A stretch of DNA of 64,000 nucleotides. Origin: Gemmatimonadota bacterium. Its GTDB lineage: Bacteria; Gemmatimonadota; Gemmatimonadetes; Gemmatimonadales; Gemmatimonadaceae. Shown piece by piece: positions 33,670 to 43,087 of this stretch. A program made the position numbers and the translations under genes. The stretch is from positions 248,001 through 312,000 of the forward strand of contig JADJAD010000013.1 in NCBI GenBank assembly GCA_016704465.1, given 5' to 3'. Every line of letters starts with the position of its first letter. Position 1 is the first letter of the stretch. Under the pieces are notes generated by a model. It did not search any database. It worked only from the letters and a program-made list of their open reading frames with translations, and had not been told where the DNA came from.

Positions 33670-35841
33670 TTAGGCAGGTGTGCGCTGCGTCACACTCCAC
33701 CCGTTCGGCCGCCGTGAAACCGCGCGCCCCTTGCGTGCGAGGTGCAGCAGGAGGTCGGCCGGGACGAAGCGTCCGCTAAAACGGGAATTCAACTCCTCGA
33801 GCCGGTCGACGGCGCGCGCGGCGCCATATGCGTCGAGGAAACGGAAGGGGCCGCCGCGGAAGGGCGGGAAGCCGATCCCGAAGACGGCGCCGATGTCGCC
33901 ATCGCGTGCCGACCGCACGATGCCCTCTTCCAGGCAGCGTACCGCCTCGTTCGCCATGCTCAGGACGCACCGCTCCTGCATCTCGGTCGCATCCATCTCC
34001 ACGCGATTGGCTCCGCTGGGCGTGAACCCATACACCGACGCATCGACCCCGCCACGCTTCCCCTTGCCATCGTACAGGTAGAAGCCCTGTCGGCCCTTGC
34101 GTCCCAACCGCCCGGATTCCACCACGCGACGCAATGTAGACGAGGGTGCCAGCCGATCGCCAAAGGCCTCGACGAAGATCGCCCCCGACTTGCCGGCGAT
34201 ATCGAGGCCCACCTCGTCGAGCAGGGTGATCGGTCCGACGGGAAAGCCGAAGTCGAGCATGGCACGATCGACCGCGTCGATCGCCGCACCGCCGTCGATC
34301 AGGCGTCCCGCTTCGTTCAGGTAGGGGGCGAGGATCCGGTTGACGTAGAAGCCCGGCGCGTCCTGCACCACGATCACCGTCTTGCCCAACTGCTTGCCGT
34401 AGGCCACGACGGTCGCCGTGACCTCAGGAGCCGTCTCGCGCGTGACGATGACCTCGAGCAGCGGCATCTTGTGCACGGGAGAGAAGAAGTGCATCCCCAC
34501 CACGCGCTCGGGTCGCTCTGATGCCTCGGCGATGCGCGTGATGGGGATCGTGCTCGTATTCGAGGCGAAGATGGCGTGCGGCGGCAGCACCGCCTCGACC
34601 TCGCGCAGCACCTTGTGCTTCACGTGCAGGTCCTCGAACACTGCCTCGATCACGAGGTCGACGTTCCCGAAGCCCGAGTAGTCGACCGTGCCACCCGCCA
34701 GCAGCAACTGGTCGTCCATCTGCTGCCGGGTGATGCGGCGGCGCGTCACGCCTGCTCGCAGCACCTCGCGAATGGAGGCGAGTCCCTTGCCCACGCGCGC
34801 GAGGTCGGCGTCCTTGAGGCGCACGATCGTCCCCCGCTGCACGGCGACGGTCGCGATGCCGGCCCCCATGAAGCCGGCGCCGAGGATCCCGAGCTTGTGC
34901 ACCGCCCGCGGAGACACCAGCTCCTCCCCCACGCCGCTGTCCTTCTTGAGGGCAGTGCTGGCGAAGAAGATGCCGATCAGCTCGCGCGATTCCGCGGTCA
35001 TCGCCATCTCACCGAAGAGGCGCGCCTCGACGCGGTACCCGTGGTCGCGATCCTGGAAACCGGCGGCGACCGCCTCGAGGGCGGCGAGCGGCGCGGGGTA
35101 GTTCCCGCGGGTCTTCTTCAACACCTGCTCGCGCGCCTGGCGGAACACGAGCGCGCGACCGACCGGGTTGTCGTCGAGCAGCAGTGCCTTCGCGTCGCGC
35201 CGACGCGCCCTCGGGTTGCGGGCGCGCACACGGTCGGCGATCTCGCGCGCGCGCTGCACGGCGATGCGGTGCAGGATCGCCGGGTGCACGAGTTCGTGCA
35301 CCAACCCGATCTGCATCGCCTTGCGGGCGCGGATGTTCTTCCCGGTCAGGATCATGTCGAGCGCGGCCTGCAGCCCGATCGTGCGCGGCAGGCGCTGCGT
35401 CCCACCGGCGCCGGGAAAGAGCCCCAGCTGTACCTCGGGGAGGGCGAGCACCGTGCGCGGGTGGTCGGTGGCGATGCGATAGGCGCACGCCAGCGCCGCC
35501 TCCACCCCCCCACCCAGGCAACTCCCGTGGATCGCCGCGACGACCGGAACCCGGAGCCGCTCGAGCCGCTCGAGCATGGCGTGACCGGTGCGCGAGGCCT
35601 GCTCCGCCTGCTGCGGCGTGCTCCAGGTCAGGAACTCCTCGATGTCCGCCCCGGCAATGAAGTTGTCGGCCTTGCCCGAGATGAGCACCGCGCCGGCGAT
35701 CGAGTCATCGCGCTCGAGCCGATCGAAGAGCGCCACGAACTCCTCCTGCACGGCGCGTGAGAACGTGTTGAGCGACGCCTCCGGCATGTCGAAGGTGATG
35801 GTGGCGATGGAGTCGGAAACGTGCAGGGAGAGGGCGGGCAT
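33670..35841 (-). CDS. fadJ: Fatty-acid oxidation multifunctional protein: enoyl-CoA hydratase / 3-hydroxyacyl-CoA dehydrogenase
   Basis: 723 residues from ATG 35841, the usual length. The N-terminal crotonase domain (about 1-190) has the oxyanion and glutamate motifs SGKADNFIAGADI, HGSCLGGGVEAALA and LGLFPGAGGTQRLPR. The NAD-binding dehydrogenase domain (about 310-500) has LGILGAGFMGAGIA and VGMHFFSPVHKMPLLE. C-terminal dimer domains follow. It performs two steps of beta-oxidation and pairs with the thiolase gene upstream. The TAA stop lies in an inverted copy of the CGTTAGGC word. Whether it is FadB or FadJ type cannot be told from the sequence alone. Confidence 0.93.
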   Translation of the reverse strand: MPALSLHVSDSIATITFDMPEASLNTFSRAVQEEFVALFDRLERDDSIAGAVLISGKADNFIAGADIEEFLTWSTPQQAEQASRTGHAMLERLERLRVPVVAAIHGSCLGGGVEAALACAYRIATDHPRTVLALPEVQLGLFPGAGGTQRLPRTIGLQAALDMILTGKNIRARKAMQIGLVHELVHPAILHRIAVQRAREIADRVRARNPRARRRDAKALLLDDNPVGRALVFRQAREQVLKKTRGNYPAPLAALEAVAAGFQDRDHGYRVEARLFGEMAMTAESRELIGIFFASTALKKDSGVGEELVSPRAVHKLGILGAGFMGAGIATVAVQRGTIVRLKDADLARVGKGLASIREVLRAGVTRRRITRQQMDDQLLLAGGTVDYSGFGNVDLVIEAVFEDLHVKHKVLREVEAVLPPHAIFASNTSTIPITRIAEASERPERVVGMHFFSPVHKMPLLEVIVTRETAPEVTATVVAYGKQLGKTVIVVQDAPGFYVNRILAPYLNEAGRLIDGGAAIDAVDRAMLDFGFPVGPITLLDEVGLDIAGKSGAIFVEAFGDRLAPSSTLRRVVESGRLGRKGRQGFYLYDGKGKRGGVDASVYGFTPSGANRVEMDATEMQERCVLSMANEAVRCLEEGIVRSARDGDIGAVFGIGFPPFRGGPFRFLDAYGAARAVDRLEELNSRFSGRFVPADLLLHLARKGRAVSRRPNGWSVTQRTPA

Positions 35842-35864
35842 GGCGCGAGAGAAATCGGGAGACC

Positions 35865-35918
35865 GAGAAGTCGGGCGTACGAGCGGTCGGGAGTACGAGC
35901 AGTCGGGAGTACGAGCAG
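35865..35918. repeat. 16-bp tandem repeat between the fadI-like and fadJ-like genes
   Basis: Units GAGAAGTCGGGCGTAC (35865-35880), GAGCGGTCGGGAGTAC (35881-35896), GAGCAGTCGGGAGTAC (35897-35912) and a partial GAGCAG. It fills most of the 79-base gap between the two genes and would form part of the leader of the second. Confidence 0.9.
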
Positions 35919-35920
35919 CC

Positions 35921-37216
35921 TTACGTGCGTTCGATGACCATTGCGAAGCCGAGGCCGCCGGCCGCACAGACCGTCATCAGGCCAAACTGTCCGCCGCGGC
36001 GACCAAGCTCGTTGCACAGCGTGGTCGTGATGCGGGCGCCGGTGGCGCCGAACGGATGCCCGATGGCGATCGAGCCACCCAGCACGTTCAATCGCTCCGG
36101 ATCAACCTCCCCCACCGGTTCGCGGAAGCCGGCGCGCTCGGCCCACGCGCGCGAGGCCAACCCCTGGATGTTGGAGAGCACCTGCGCCGCGAACGCCTCG
36201 TGCATGTCGACCAGGTCCATGTCGGCGAGGGTCAACCCTGCGCGCTGCAGCGCCACGGGCGCGGCGAGCACGGGAGCCATCAGCAGTTGCTCACCCGGAT
36301 CGAGTGCCGCGTAGGCGTACGACCGGATGAAGCCTAACGGTGTGTAGCCGAGCGACACGGCGCGCTCCTCGCTCATGAGCAGCACCGCAGCGGCGCCATC
36401 GGTCAGCGGCGACGCGTTGCCGGCCGTGACACTTCCGTAGCGTCGATCGAAGACGGGCTTGAGCGCGGCCAGCGCCTCGAGCGACGTGTCCTCGCGGATC
36501 CCGTTGTCACTGGAGACCGCGACGTCGAAGCCGGGCGGGATCCAGATGGGGGCGATCTCGGCGCTCAAGCGGCCGTCCGCGGTCCCGGCGCTGGCGTTGC
36601 GGTGGGAGCGATAGGCGAGCGCATCCTGCGCTTCCCTGGGAATCGCGTTGATCTTGGCCATCTTCTCGGCGCTCTGCCCCATGGACTCACCGGTCGACGG
36701 CTCGGCGATCGCCGGGGTGACCGGCACCAGGTCACGCGGGCGGATGCGGCTGAGCGCTTGCACCCGGCGCGCGAGCGACTTGGCGCGCGACGCGGTCACC
36801 AGCGCGTCCGAGAAGCCCGAGGAGTGCAGGATCGGCACGTTGGAGAGCGACTCCGACCCACCGGCAATAACCACATCGGCGTGCCCCAGTGCGATCTGGT
36901 CGGCGCCATCGGTAATGGCCTGGTTGGCACTGGCACAGGCTCGGCTCACGGTGTACGCCTGCACCCCCTTGGGCAGGTGCGGGATGAGCGAGACCTCGCG
37001 GGCGATGTTCGGGGCCAGGACGGAGTGCACCACCGTTCCGAAGATCAGGGCATCTACTGACTCACCCTGCAGGTTCGTCCGCTGGACCAGTTCGGCCACG
37101 CAGGCACGCCCGAGTTCGATGGCCGAGAGGGACTTCAGTGCCGTTCCCGACTTGCTGAAGGGCGTGCGTACGCCGGCGACGATGGCGACACGGCGTCCGG
37201 GGCGGGAGAAGGGCAT
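35921..37216 (-). CDS. fadI: Acetyl-CoA C-acyltransferase (beta-oxidation thiolase)
   Basis: 431 residues from ATG 37216. It cleaves 3-ketoacyl-CoA with CoA. The nucleophilic Cys lies in VSRACASANQAI, the His in GSIAIGHPFGATGARI, and the second Cys in MTVCAAGGLGFAM. Length and motif set match FadI-type thiolases. It is first in the fadIJ-like operon; the divergent S10 peptidase gene starts 231 bases away. Confidence 0.94.
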   Translation of the reverse strand: MPFSRPGRRVAIVAGVRTPFSKSGTALKSLSAIELGRACVAELVQRTNLQGESVDALIFGTVVHSVLAPNIAREVSLIPHLPKGVQAYTVSRACASANQAITDGADQIALGHADVVIAGGSESLSNVPILHSSGFSDALVTASRAKSLARRVQALSRIRPRDLVPVTPAIAEPSTGESMGQSAEKMAKINAIPREAQDALAYRSHRNASAGTADGRLSAEIAPIWIPPGFDVAVSSDNGIREDTSLEALAALKPVFDRRYGSVTAGNASPLTDGAAAVLLMSEERAVSLGYTPLGFIRSYAYAALDPGEQLLMAPVLAAPVALQRAGLTLADMDLVDMHEAFAAQVLSNIQGLASRAWAERAGFREPVGEVDPERLNVLGGSIAIGHPFGATGARITTTLCNELGRRGGQFGLMTVCAAGGLGFAMVIERT

Positions 37217-37447
37217 GGGGGACAGGGGACGACGGGGGACGGGGGACGGGAGTGTCAATATTGCACGGGTGGAGGGGGGGTGCGTCGGGGAAACGTCGGG
37301 TGGTGGGGCGGTTGGCGGCGTGCGGAGACGCGTTGCGATGCGGGTTGTACTGTTCAGCATGAGGGGGCGGCGGCGCGTTCCTTTCGTGTGAACGGCCTGC
37401 CCGCGCGGCGTGCCTGCATCTGTTCCTCCTTTTGCCCAGTCGCTTCA

Positions 37448-39040
37448 ATGGCCAACGAACTCCGTCGCTCGCTTGTGTTGCTCCCGTTCCTCGCACCGCT
37501 GCTGGTACCGAGCGTTCCCACCTCGCTGGTCGCCCAGCAGCGCCAGCGTCCCCCGGCTCCTGCGGAGTCTGCGGCGACCTCGGGCGGCCAGGCAAGTGCG
37601 GCAGCGCGCGTGCCCGCCGACCCGGCCGGCGTTCGCATCATTCCTGACACGGCGATCCGGTCGACCGACGTGGTCACGATCAAGGGGCGTCCGGTTCCGT
37701 ACCGCGTCACCGTCGGGACGCAGCCGGTGTGGGACGACAAGGGGGTGCCGATCGCCTCGATGTTCTACACCTACTACGAGCGGTCCGACGTGACCGACCG
37801 CAGCGCGCGGCCGCTGGTCATCTCCTTCAACGGCGGCCCGGGGTCGGCGTCGGTCTGGATGCACATCGCCTACACCGGGCCACGCCAGCTGCGCATCGAT
37901 GACGAGGGGTATCCGCTGCAACCGTACGGGGTGCAGGACAACCCGAACTCGATCCTCGACGTCGCCGACATCGTCTACGTCGACCCGGTCAACACCGGCT
38001 TCTCGCGCATTATCGGCGATGCGAAGCGTGAGCAGTTCTTCGGGGTGAACGAGGACATCACCTACCTGGCCCGCTGGATGGACGCGTGGGTGACGCGACA
38101 GGGGCGCTGGACCAGCCCGAAATACCTGATCGGCGAGAGCTATGGCACGACGCGCGTATCGGGGCTCGTGCAGCGGCTGCAAGGCTCGCACTGGATGTTC
38201 TTCAACGGGGTGATCCTGGTCTCGCCGACCGGGATGGGGGTCGAGCGCGGAGGACCTGTGGCCAGCGCGCTCCGGCTCCCGTACTTCGCGGCGACCGCGT
38301 GGTACCACAAGGCGCTGGGCCCCGAGCTGCAGGGGCGCGACCTGGAACAGCTGCTGCCCGAGGTGGAGAACTTCACCATCGAGAAGTTGCTGCCGGGTCT
38401 CGCGCGCGGCGGTTCGCTGCCAGCGGCGCAGCGGCAGGAGCTGGTGCGGCAATTCGCGATGTACAGCGGCCTCTCGGAGCGGGCCGTGGCCGAGCAGAGC
38501 CTGGCGGTGCCGACACAGTACTTCTGGAAGGAACTGCTGCGCTCGCGCGGCGTGACGGTCGGGCGGCTGGACTCACGGTACCAGGGACTCGATCGCACCG
38601 ACGCCGGCTCGGCGCCCGACTTCGACCCGGCCCTCACGGCCTGGAACCACGCCTTCGCACCGGCCATCAACCACTACCTGCGCGAACAGCTGAAGTTCAA
38701 GACCGACCTGCAGTACTGGCTCTTTGGCCCGGTGAACCCGTGGAACCGCAGCGGCGACCAGTCGGGCGAGGCGCTGCGGCAGGCCATGTCCGAGAACCCG
38801 TACTTGCACCTGATGGTGCAGAGCGGATACTACGATGGCGGGACGGACTACTTCAACGCCAAGTACTCCATGTGGAACCTCGACCCGGCCGGCCGGCTGC
38901 AGGACCGCATGACATGGAAGGGCTATCGCTCGGGGCACATGATGTACCTGCGGCGCGACGACCTCGCGACGTCGAACGAGGATATCCGGCAGTTCATCGC
39001 CCGGACCATCCCGCGGGCCGGGCAACCCGCGAAGCGTTAG
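37448..39040 (+). CDS. S10 family serine carboxypeptidase, secreted
   Basis: 530 residues from ATG 37448. Signal peptide (LRRSLVLLPFLAPLLVPSV), short low-complexity linker, then an alpha/beta-hydrolase domain with FNGGPGSASVWMH (oxyanion), catalytic Ser in GESYGTTR, Asp in the SENPYLHLMVQSGYYDGGTD region, and His in GYRSGHMMY. It removes C-terminal residues of peptides in the periplasm. The stop TAG is in a CGTTAGGC word. GlpD follows after 13 bases. Confidence 0.94.
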   Translation: MANELRRSLVLLPFLAPLLVPSVPTSLVAQQRQRPPAPAESAATSGGQASAAARVPADPAGVRIIPDTAIRSTDVVTIKGRPVPYRVTVGTQPVWDDKGVPIASMFYTYYERSDVTDRSARPLVISFNGGPGSASVWMHIAYTGPRQLRIDDEGYPLQPYGVQDNPNSILDVADIVYVDPVNTGFSRIIGDAKREQFFGVNEDITYLARWMDAWVTRQGRWTSPKYLIGESYGTTRVSGLVQRLQGSHWMFFNGVILVSPTGMGVERGGPVASALRLPYFAATAWYHKALGPELQGRDLEQLLPEVENFTIEKLLPGLARGGSLPAAQRQELVRQFAMYSGLSERAVAEQSLAVPTQYFWKELLRSRGVTVGRLDSRYQGLDRTDAGSAPDFDPALTAWNHAFAPAINHYLREQLKFKTDLQYWLFGPVNPWNRSGDQSGEALRQAMSENPYLHLMVQSGYYDGGTDYFNAKYSMWNLDPAGRLQDRMTWKGYRSGHMMYLRRDDLATSNEDIRQFIARTIPRAGQPAKR

Positions 39041-39053
39041 GCACGCCGGCGAG

Positions 39054-40694
39054 ATGACGCCCCCCCACGTTTCCGCCTGGCGCGCGTCGGCGCTCGAGGC
39101 GCTCGGGCGCGACGCCTTCGACCTGCTGGTCATCGGCGGCGGGATCGTGGGGTGCGGCATCGCCCGCGACGCGGCGCTGCGCGGGCTGCGGGTCGCCCTG
39201 TGCGACAAGGGCGACTTCGCCAGCGGCACGTCCAGCCGCTCGTCGCGCCTGGTGCATGGGGGGGTGCGCTACCTCGAGCACGGCCACATCCACCTGGTGT
39301 TCGAGTCGAGCCGCGAGCGTCGCCGCCTGCTGCGCATCGCCCCGCACCTCGTGCGGCCGCTGTCGTTCACGTGGCCCGTCTATCGCGGGGCGCGGGTGGC
39401 GCAATGGAAGCTGCTGGCGGGGCTGACGCTCTACGATGCGCTGGCGCTCTTTCGCAACGTGGGGAACCACCGCCGACTGTCGGTCGACGGGGTGCTGGCG
39501 CGCGAACCGATGCTCTCCACCGACGGGTTGCTGGGTGGGGCGATCTACTGGGACGCGGCCACCGATGACTCCCGCCTCACGCTGGCCACCGCGTTAGGCG
39601 CGGCGGCTGCCGGGGCGACGGTGCTCAACCATGCGGCGGTCACCGGCCTGACCCAGGCGCAGGGTCGCGCGACCGGGGCCACGGTGCGGGAGGAGTTCAC
39701 GGGTCGCGAGGTCACCCTGCGCGCCCGCTGCGTGGTCAGCGCGGTCGGGCCTTGGACCGACACGATGCATGCCCTGGAGGGGGGCGACGCTACGCGCGCC
39801 GTGCTCGGCTCGGCCGGGGTGCACGTGGCGGTCCCGCGCGCGCGCGTCGGGAATCGCGAGGCGATCACGGTCGTCGCACCGCAGGACGGACGGGTCATGT
39901 TCGTCCTCCCAGCCGGGACGCACGCCATCATCGGGACCACGGAGACGCCGGCCAGCCGCGGCCCCGACGCGATCCGCGCCACCCGCGAGGAAGTGCGCTA
40001 CCTGCTCGACGCCTGCAACGCGAACTTTCCCGCCGCCCGACTGGGCGACGACGACGTGGTCGCCGCCTGGTCGGGCATCCGCCCCCTCGCCGCGACGCTG
40101 GTGGAAGAGAGCGCGGGAAGTGCCTCGCGCGAGCATACCGTGTCGGTGGGACCCCTGGGCGTGTTGACCGTGACCGGTGGCAAGCTGACGACGTATCGCG
40201 CCATGGCCGAGGACGTGGTCGACCAGGCCTGCGCGGCGTTAGGCGAGGCGGGACGGGACGGGCGAGCACATCGCGAAGTCCTCCTGCCCGGAGGCGCCAT
40301 GCGCTCGCTGGCGGCAACAGAGGCCGAGGCGAGCGCCGCGGTGGACGATGCCGACGTGGCGCGGCGGCTGGCCGGCGCCTACGGGAGCGAGTGGCGCGAC
40401 GTGTGGCGTCTCGTGCGCGACGACGACGCAGCGCTCGCGGAACGCATCGAGGAGTCGCTCCCCTACTCGATGGCCGAGGCGGTGCATGCCGTGCGGCGGG
40501 AGATGGCCGTCACGCTCGGCGACATCCTGCTGCGACGGACCCATCTCGCCTTCGAGACGCGCGACCACGGCGAGCGCGCCGCCGCACGACTGGCTGGCGT
40601 ACTGGCACCGCGGCTGGGCTGGGACGCCGAGCGCACGACCGAGGAGCTGCGTCGCTACGAACGGGAAGCGACGCGCATCTTCTCGGTGGACTGA
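39054..40694 (+). CDS. glpD: Glycerol-3-phosphate dehydrogenase (FAD-dependent, respiratory)
   Basis: 546 residues. It oxidises sn-glycerol 3-phosphate to dihydroxyacetone phosphate and passes electrons to quinone at the inner membrane. FAD-binding LLVIGGGIVGCGIARDAA, then GDFASGTSSRSSRLVHGG and VRYLEHG are specific; the C-terminal domain (about 400-546) is the DAO_C cap. No glpK or glpF is near. It is convergent with the frameshifted lipoprotein gene. Confidence 0.95.
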   Translation: MTPPHVSAWRASALEALGRDAFDLLVIGGGIVGCGIARDAALRGLRVALCDKGDFASGTSSRSSRLVHGGVRYLEHGHIHLVFESSRERRRLLRIAPHLVRPLSFTWPVYRGARVAQWKLLAGLTLYDALALFRNVGNHRRLSVDGVLAREPMLSTDGLLGGAIYWDAATDDSRLTLATALGAAAAGATVLNHAAVTGLTQAQGRATGATVREEFTGREVTLRARCVVSAVGPWTDTMHALEGGDATRAVLGSAGVHVAVPRARVGNREAITVVAPQDGRVMFVLPAGTHAIIGTTETPASRGPDAIRATREEVRYLLDACNANFPAARLGDDDVVAAWSGIRPLAATLVEESAGSASREHTVSVGPLGVLTVTGGKLTTYRAMAEDVVDQACAALGEAGRDGRAHREVLLPGGAMRSLAATEAEASAAVDDADVARRLAGAYGSEWRDVWRLVRDDDAALAERIEESLPYSMAEAVHAVRREMAVTLGDILLRRTHLAFETRDHGERAAARLAGVLAPRLGWDAERTTEELRRYEREATRIFSVD

Positions 40695-40701
40695 TCGCCG
40701 A

Positions 40702-41332
40702 CTAGCGCTGCCTCAGCGTCGCCCGCACGGCCCCGACGAATCGCGCTGCGTCGGCCGGATGGAACTGCGACATGAGCGGTTCACCGTCCGACTCGAAGCC
40801 GTCGAAGCTCCAGGTCGGCTGCTGCTCGAAGTCGAAGCGGATCGCGCCCTCTTCGTACGCGACGGCGCGCAGTGTCGAGGTTGGAAACCCACGCGCCTTC
40901 TCGAAGACCTCGTGCAGCGCCCCGAGACCGACGACTGCACGACCCCTTGATGACCTCGCCGAGCGCTGAAACATCGGCGGTGTCCTTGTTCATCTCCTGG
41001 CGCACCTTCGACCTGACCGTTGCACGCACTGAATCGGAGAATGCCACGACGATCGAGTCGTGCCGCAACGACATCACCATCGCCCCGTTCTGGGTATGGA
41101 TCGACACACTCCCATCCTCCCCCTCGGCGAACGTCGGTCGGCCGTACGGGGCACGCGCGGCGGCAGGTGCGTCCTGCGCGTCGGTGCGGATGCGAACTCG
41201 TACATCGGCGCTGGCCGGCGCGGCGTCCGCCGATTCTGCCCGCTCCTCCTGTTTCGAGCAGGCGGCCGCCAGCCAGCAGGCAGCGGCCAGGGCGACAGCT
41301 GAACGCGCGGTGAGGGCAGTCGAGACGGGCAT
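40702..41332 (-). pseudogene. Lipoprotein gene of unknown function with an apparent +1 frameshift
   Basis: From ATG 41332 a lipobox (WLAAACS) starts a protein with SDSVRATVRSKVRQEM and ALGEVIKG in one frame. It then switches to a sensible continuation in the next frame (RAVVGLGALHEVFEKARGF to VGAVRATLRQR, stop 40702). Removing one G from the four-base run at 40943-40946 (CCCC on the plus strand) joins both parts into about 209 residues without a break. Read as given, the first frame ends in a scrambled Arg-rich tail. It is either a sequencing indel or a recent mutation. No known domain. Confidence 0.75.
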
Positions 41333-41431
41333 GGCGAGCTCCGGCAGCAAGGGTTGTGCAGCACCCTACGGGCAATGGCGCCCGAGGTTCCACCCCGGGC
41401 GCCATTGTGTGTGTCGCTGCGGCGAGGCCTG

Positions 41432-42181
41432 CTACCGCACGGTGAAGCGGCGCGTGTAGACGAGGACAGCGCCATACCGCGTATTGTCGAGCCCTCCGCG
41501 GGTCGTCGCGGCGATCCCGAGCTCCATGTCGCGGTACGCGACGATCGCCTCGACGTCGTTCGCCGAGATCGCGTCGATGCGCATGTACACCGGCAGGCCA
41601 TCGAGGTAGACCTGCGCGCAGCCGGAGCTCCCCGAGAAGCGCAGGCAGCCGCTGGGCGGGTTGTACCACTGCAGTCCGGCCATCCGACCATTGCGCACGA
41701 GGTCGCCCAGCGTGAACGAGCGGGGACGCATCTCCTCGATATCATCGGGGCCGAGATAGCGCTGGAAACTCCCGAGGACCGCCGAACTGAAGAGCCGTCG
41801 GACGTCGGCTTCGATCACGTCCTTGACGCTCATCTCCGCCATCTTGCCGGTGAGGAAGACGGTGTCGCGGCGCGTCTCATCCTCGAGCAGCTCGAAGTTG
41901 TCGGTGAGGATCGGGTAGTAGCCCGTGCGCCGTACCATCAGCGAGTACTTGCCGGGCTTCTCTGCCGTGAGGGAGAAGCCGCCGAAGACGTCGGTGGTTG
42001 TCGTGTCGAGCACATTCTGTCGCCTGTCGAGCAGGGCAACCTTGCTCGTCGCGACGGGCCGCTTGTCGGCGCCGACCACAACGATGCCATCCATGGTCTG
42101 CGCGGCGGTCGGGGTGACCGACGCAGCGAGCGAGGCCGAGACAGCCAGCAACGTGCGAATCCCGCGAGCAAGGGCGTGCAT
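41432..42181 (-). CDS. Secreted carboxypeptidase-regulatory-like plus TonB-plug-like protein, no barrel
   Basis: 249 residues with signal peptide (LLAVSASLAASVTPTAAQ). Residues 30-100 resemble a carboxypeptidase-D regulatory domain (GIVVVGADKRPV to DVFGGFSLTAEKPGKYSLMV). Residues 130-249 resemble a TonB plug (VYLDGLPVYMRID, DVEAIVAYRDMELG, RYGAVLVYTRRF). A complete TonB receptor needs about 500 more residues for the barrel, so this is a free plug-like protein. Two Cys (CLRFSGSSGC) may pair. Function unknown. Confidence 0.78.
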   Translation of the reverse strand: MHALARGIRTLLAVSASLAASVTPTAAQTMDGIVVVGADKRPVATSKVALLDRRQNVLDTTTTDVFGGFSLTAEKPGKYSLMVRRTGYYPILTDNFELLEDETRRDTVFLTGKMAEMSVKDVIEADVRRLFSSAVLGSFQRYLGPDDIEEMRPRSFTLGDLVRNGRMAGLQWYNPPSGCLRFSGSSGCAQVYLDGLPVYMRIDAISANDVEAIVAYRDMELGIAATTRGGLDNTRYGAVLVYTRRFTVR

Positions 42182-42539
42182 GGTGTACCTGGAGTGGGCT
42201 GGAGTGTCCGAATTCTACCCATGTCGACCGCACGGGTGCCATGACGGTGCCCTGCGCGTGCCCCCTGCGGGTGCCCTGTGGACCTGGTGCCGTCACGATG
42301 CGAAGCGAGGCGGCGCCGCGCCACGGCACCGCCTCGTCGTCCTCTGCAGCCTATCGGCGCGAAGGCAGGTACGCCGCGATTCGCGCCAGCGGCACCTCAG
42401 CGATTCGGTGTGGGTCCAGCTGTCGATCGGTGCATGGGGTACGGACGGCCGCAGCTCCGCGAGGGTCGACGATGCGTCGGAGGCGCGCGATGCATTCAAT
42501 CGTCTCCGGACACTGGTCAACCAAAAGGACAGGCGAACG
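42182..42539. other. Intergenic region between greA and the plug-like gene
   Basis: 358 bases. No plausible coding frame, RNA gene or terminator was recognised. The part near 42235-42300 contains loosely repeated GTGCC words; the rest is GC-rich and without structure that I can name. Confidence 0.5.
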
Positions 42540-43016
42540 CTACTTGGCCGGCGCCTGATGGATCGTGATGAGCTCGACGATCTTCAGTCGGCGGGTGCGC
42601 GCCGGGAGGCGCAAGAAGGTCACTTCTCCCACCGACTTGTTGATCAGTGCGCGGCCGATGGGCGACGACATGGTCACGTGCCCTTCATCGAAGCTATCCG
42701 AGTCGCCGAACACGAGCGTGTACGACTCGCGGACCTCTGTTTCCTGGCACACGACGATGACCGTCGATCCGAGTCCCACTCGATCCAGCGGAATCTGCGA
42801 CATGTCGACCTGGGCGAGCTTGCTGAGCCGCTGCCGCAGCTGTTCCAGACGAGCCCGCACGAACTGCTGCCGCTCCAGTGCCGCCTTGTATTCCGAGTTT
42901 TCGCGCAGGTCCCCCATCTCGACCGCTCGGCGGATCTCATTGGGGAGTGTGACGTTGAGTTCGTGCTGCAGCTTCTCAACCTCTGCGCCCAGCTTTTCCT
43001 TGAGGGCTTCGAGCAT
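42540..43016 (-). CDS. greA: Transcription elongation factor GreA
   Basis: 158 residues from ATG 43016. It rescues stalled RNA polymerase by stimulating cleavage of the backtracked transcript. N-terminal coiled coil (MLEALKEKLGAEVEKLQHEL, then MGDLRENSEYKAALERQQFV with the acidic tip) and C-terminal FKBP-like domain (VGLGSTVIVVCQE, SPIGRALINKSVGEV). The gene has its own promoter and a leader hairpin (see separate entries). Confidence 0.96.
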   Translation of the reverse strand: MLEALKEKLGAEVEKLQHELNVTLPNEIRRAVEMGDLRENSEYKAALERQQFVRARLEQLRQRLSKLAQVDMSQIPLDRVGLGSTVIVVCQETEVRESYTLVFGDSDSFDEGHVTMSSPIGRALINKSVGEVTFLRLPARTRRLKIVELITIHQAPAK

Positions 43017-43043
43017 GGGAACCCTGTAGACAATAAAAGGTGA

Positions 43044-43073
43044 GCGCCCGGCCGCAGTGGGGTGGCCGGGCGC
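43044..43073 (-). terminator. GC-rich hairpin in the greA leader, attenuator-like
   Basis: GCGCCCGGCC (43044-43053) pairs perfectly with GGCCGGGCGC (43064-43073); loop of ten bases. On the minus strand it is followed within five bases by CTTTTATTG, a U-rich tract in RNA. It lies between the predicted greA promoter and the ATG. It could stop part of the transcripts before greA, as in the E. coli greA leader that yields GraL RNAs. Confidence 0.6.
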
Positions 43074-43087
43074 CTTCGCTGCCCGGA

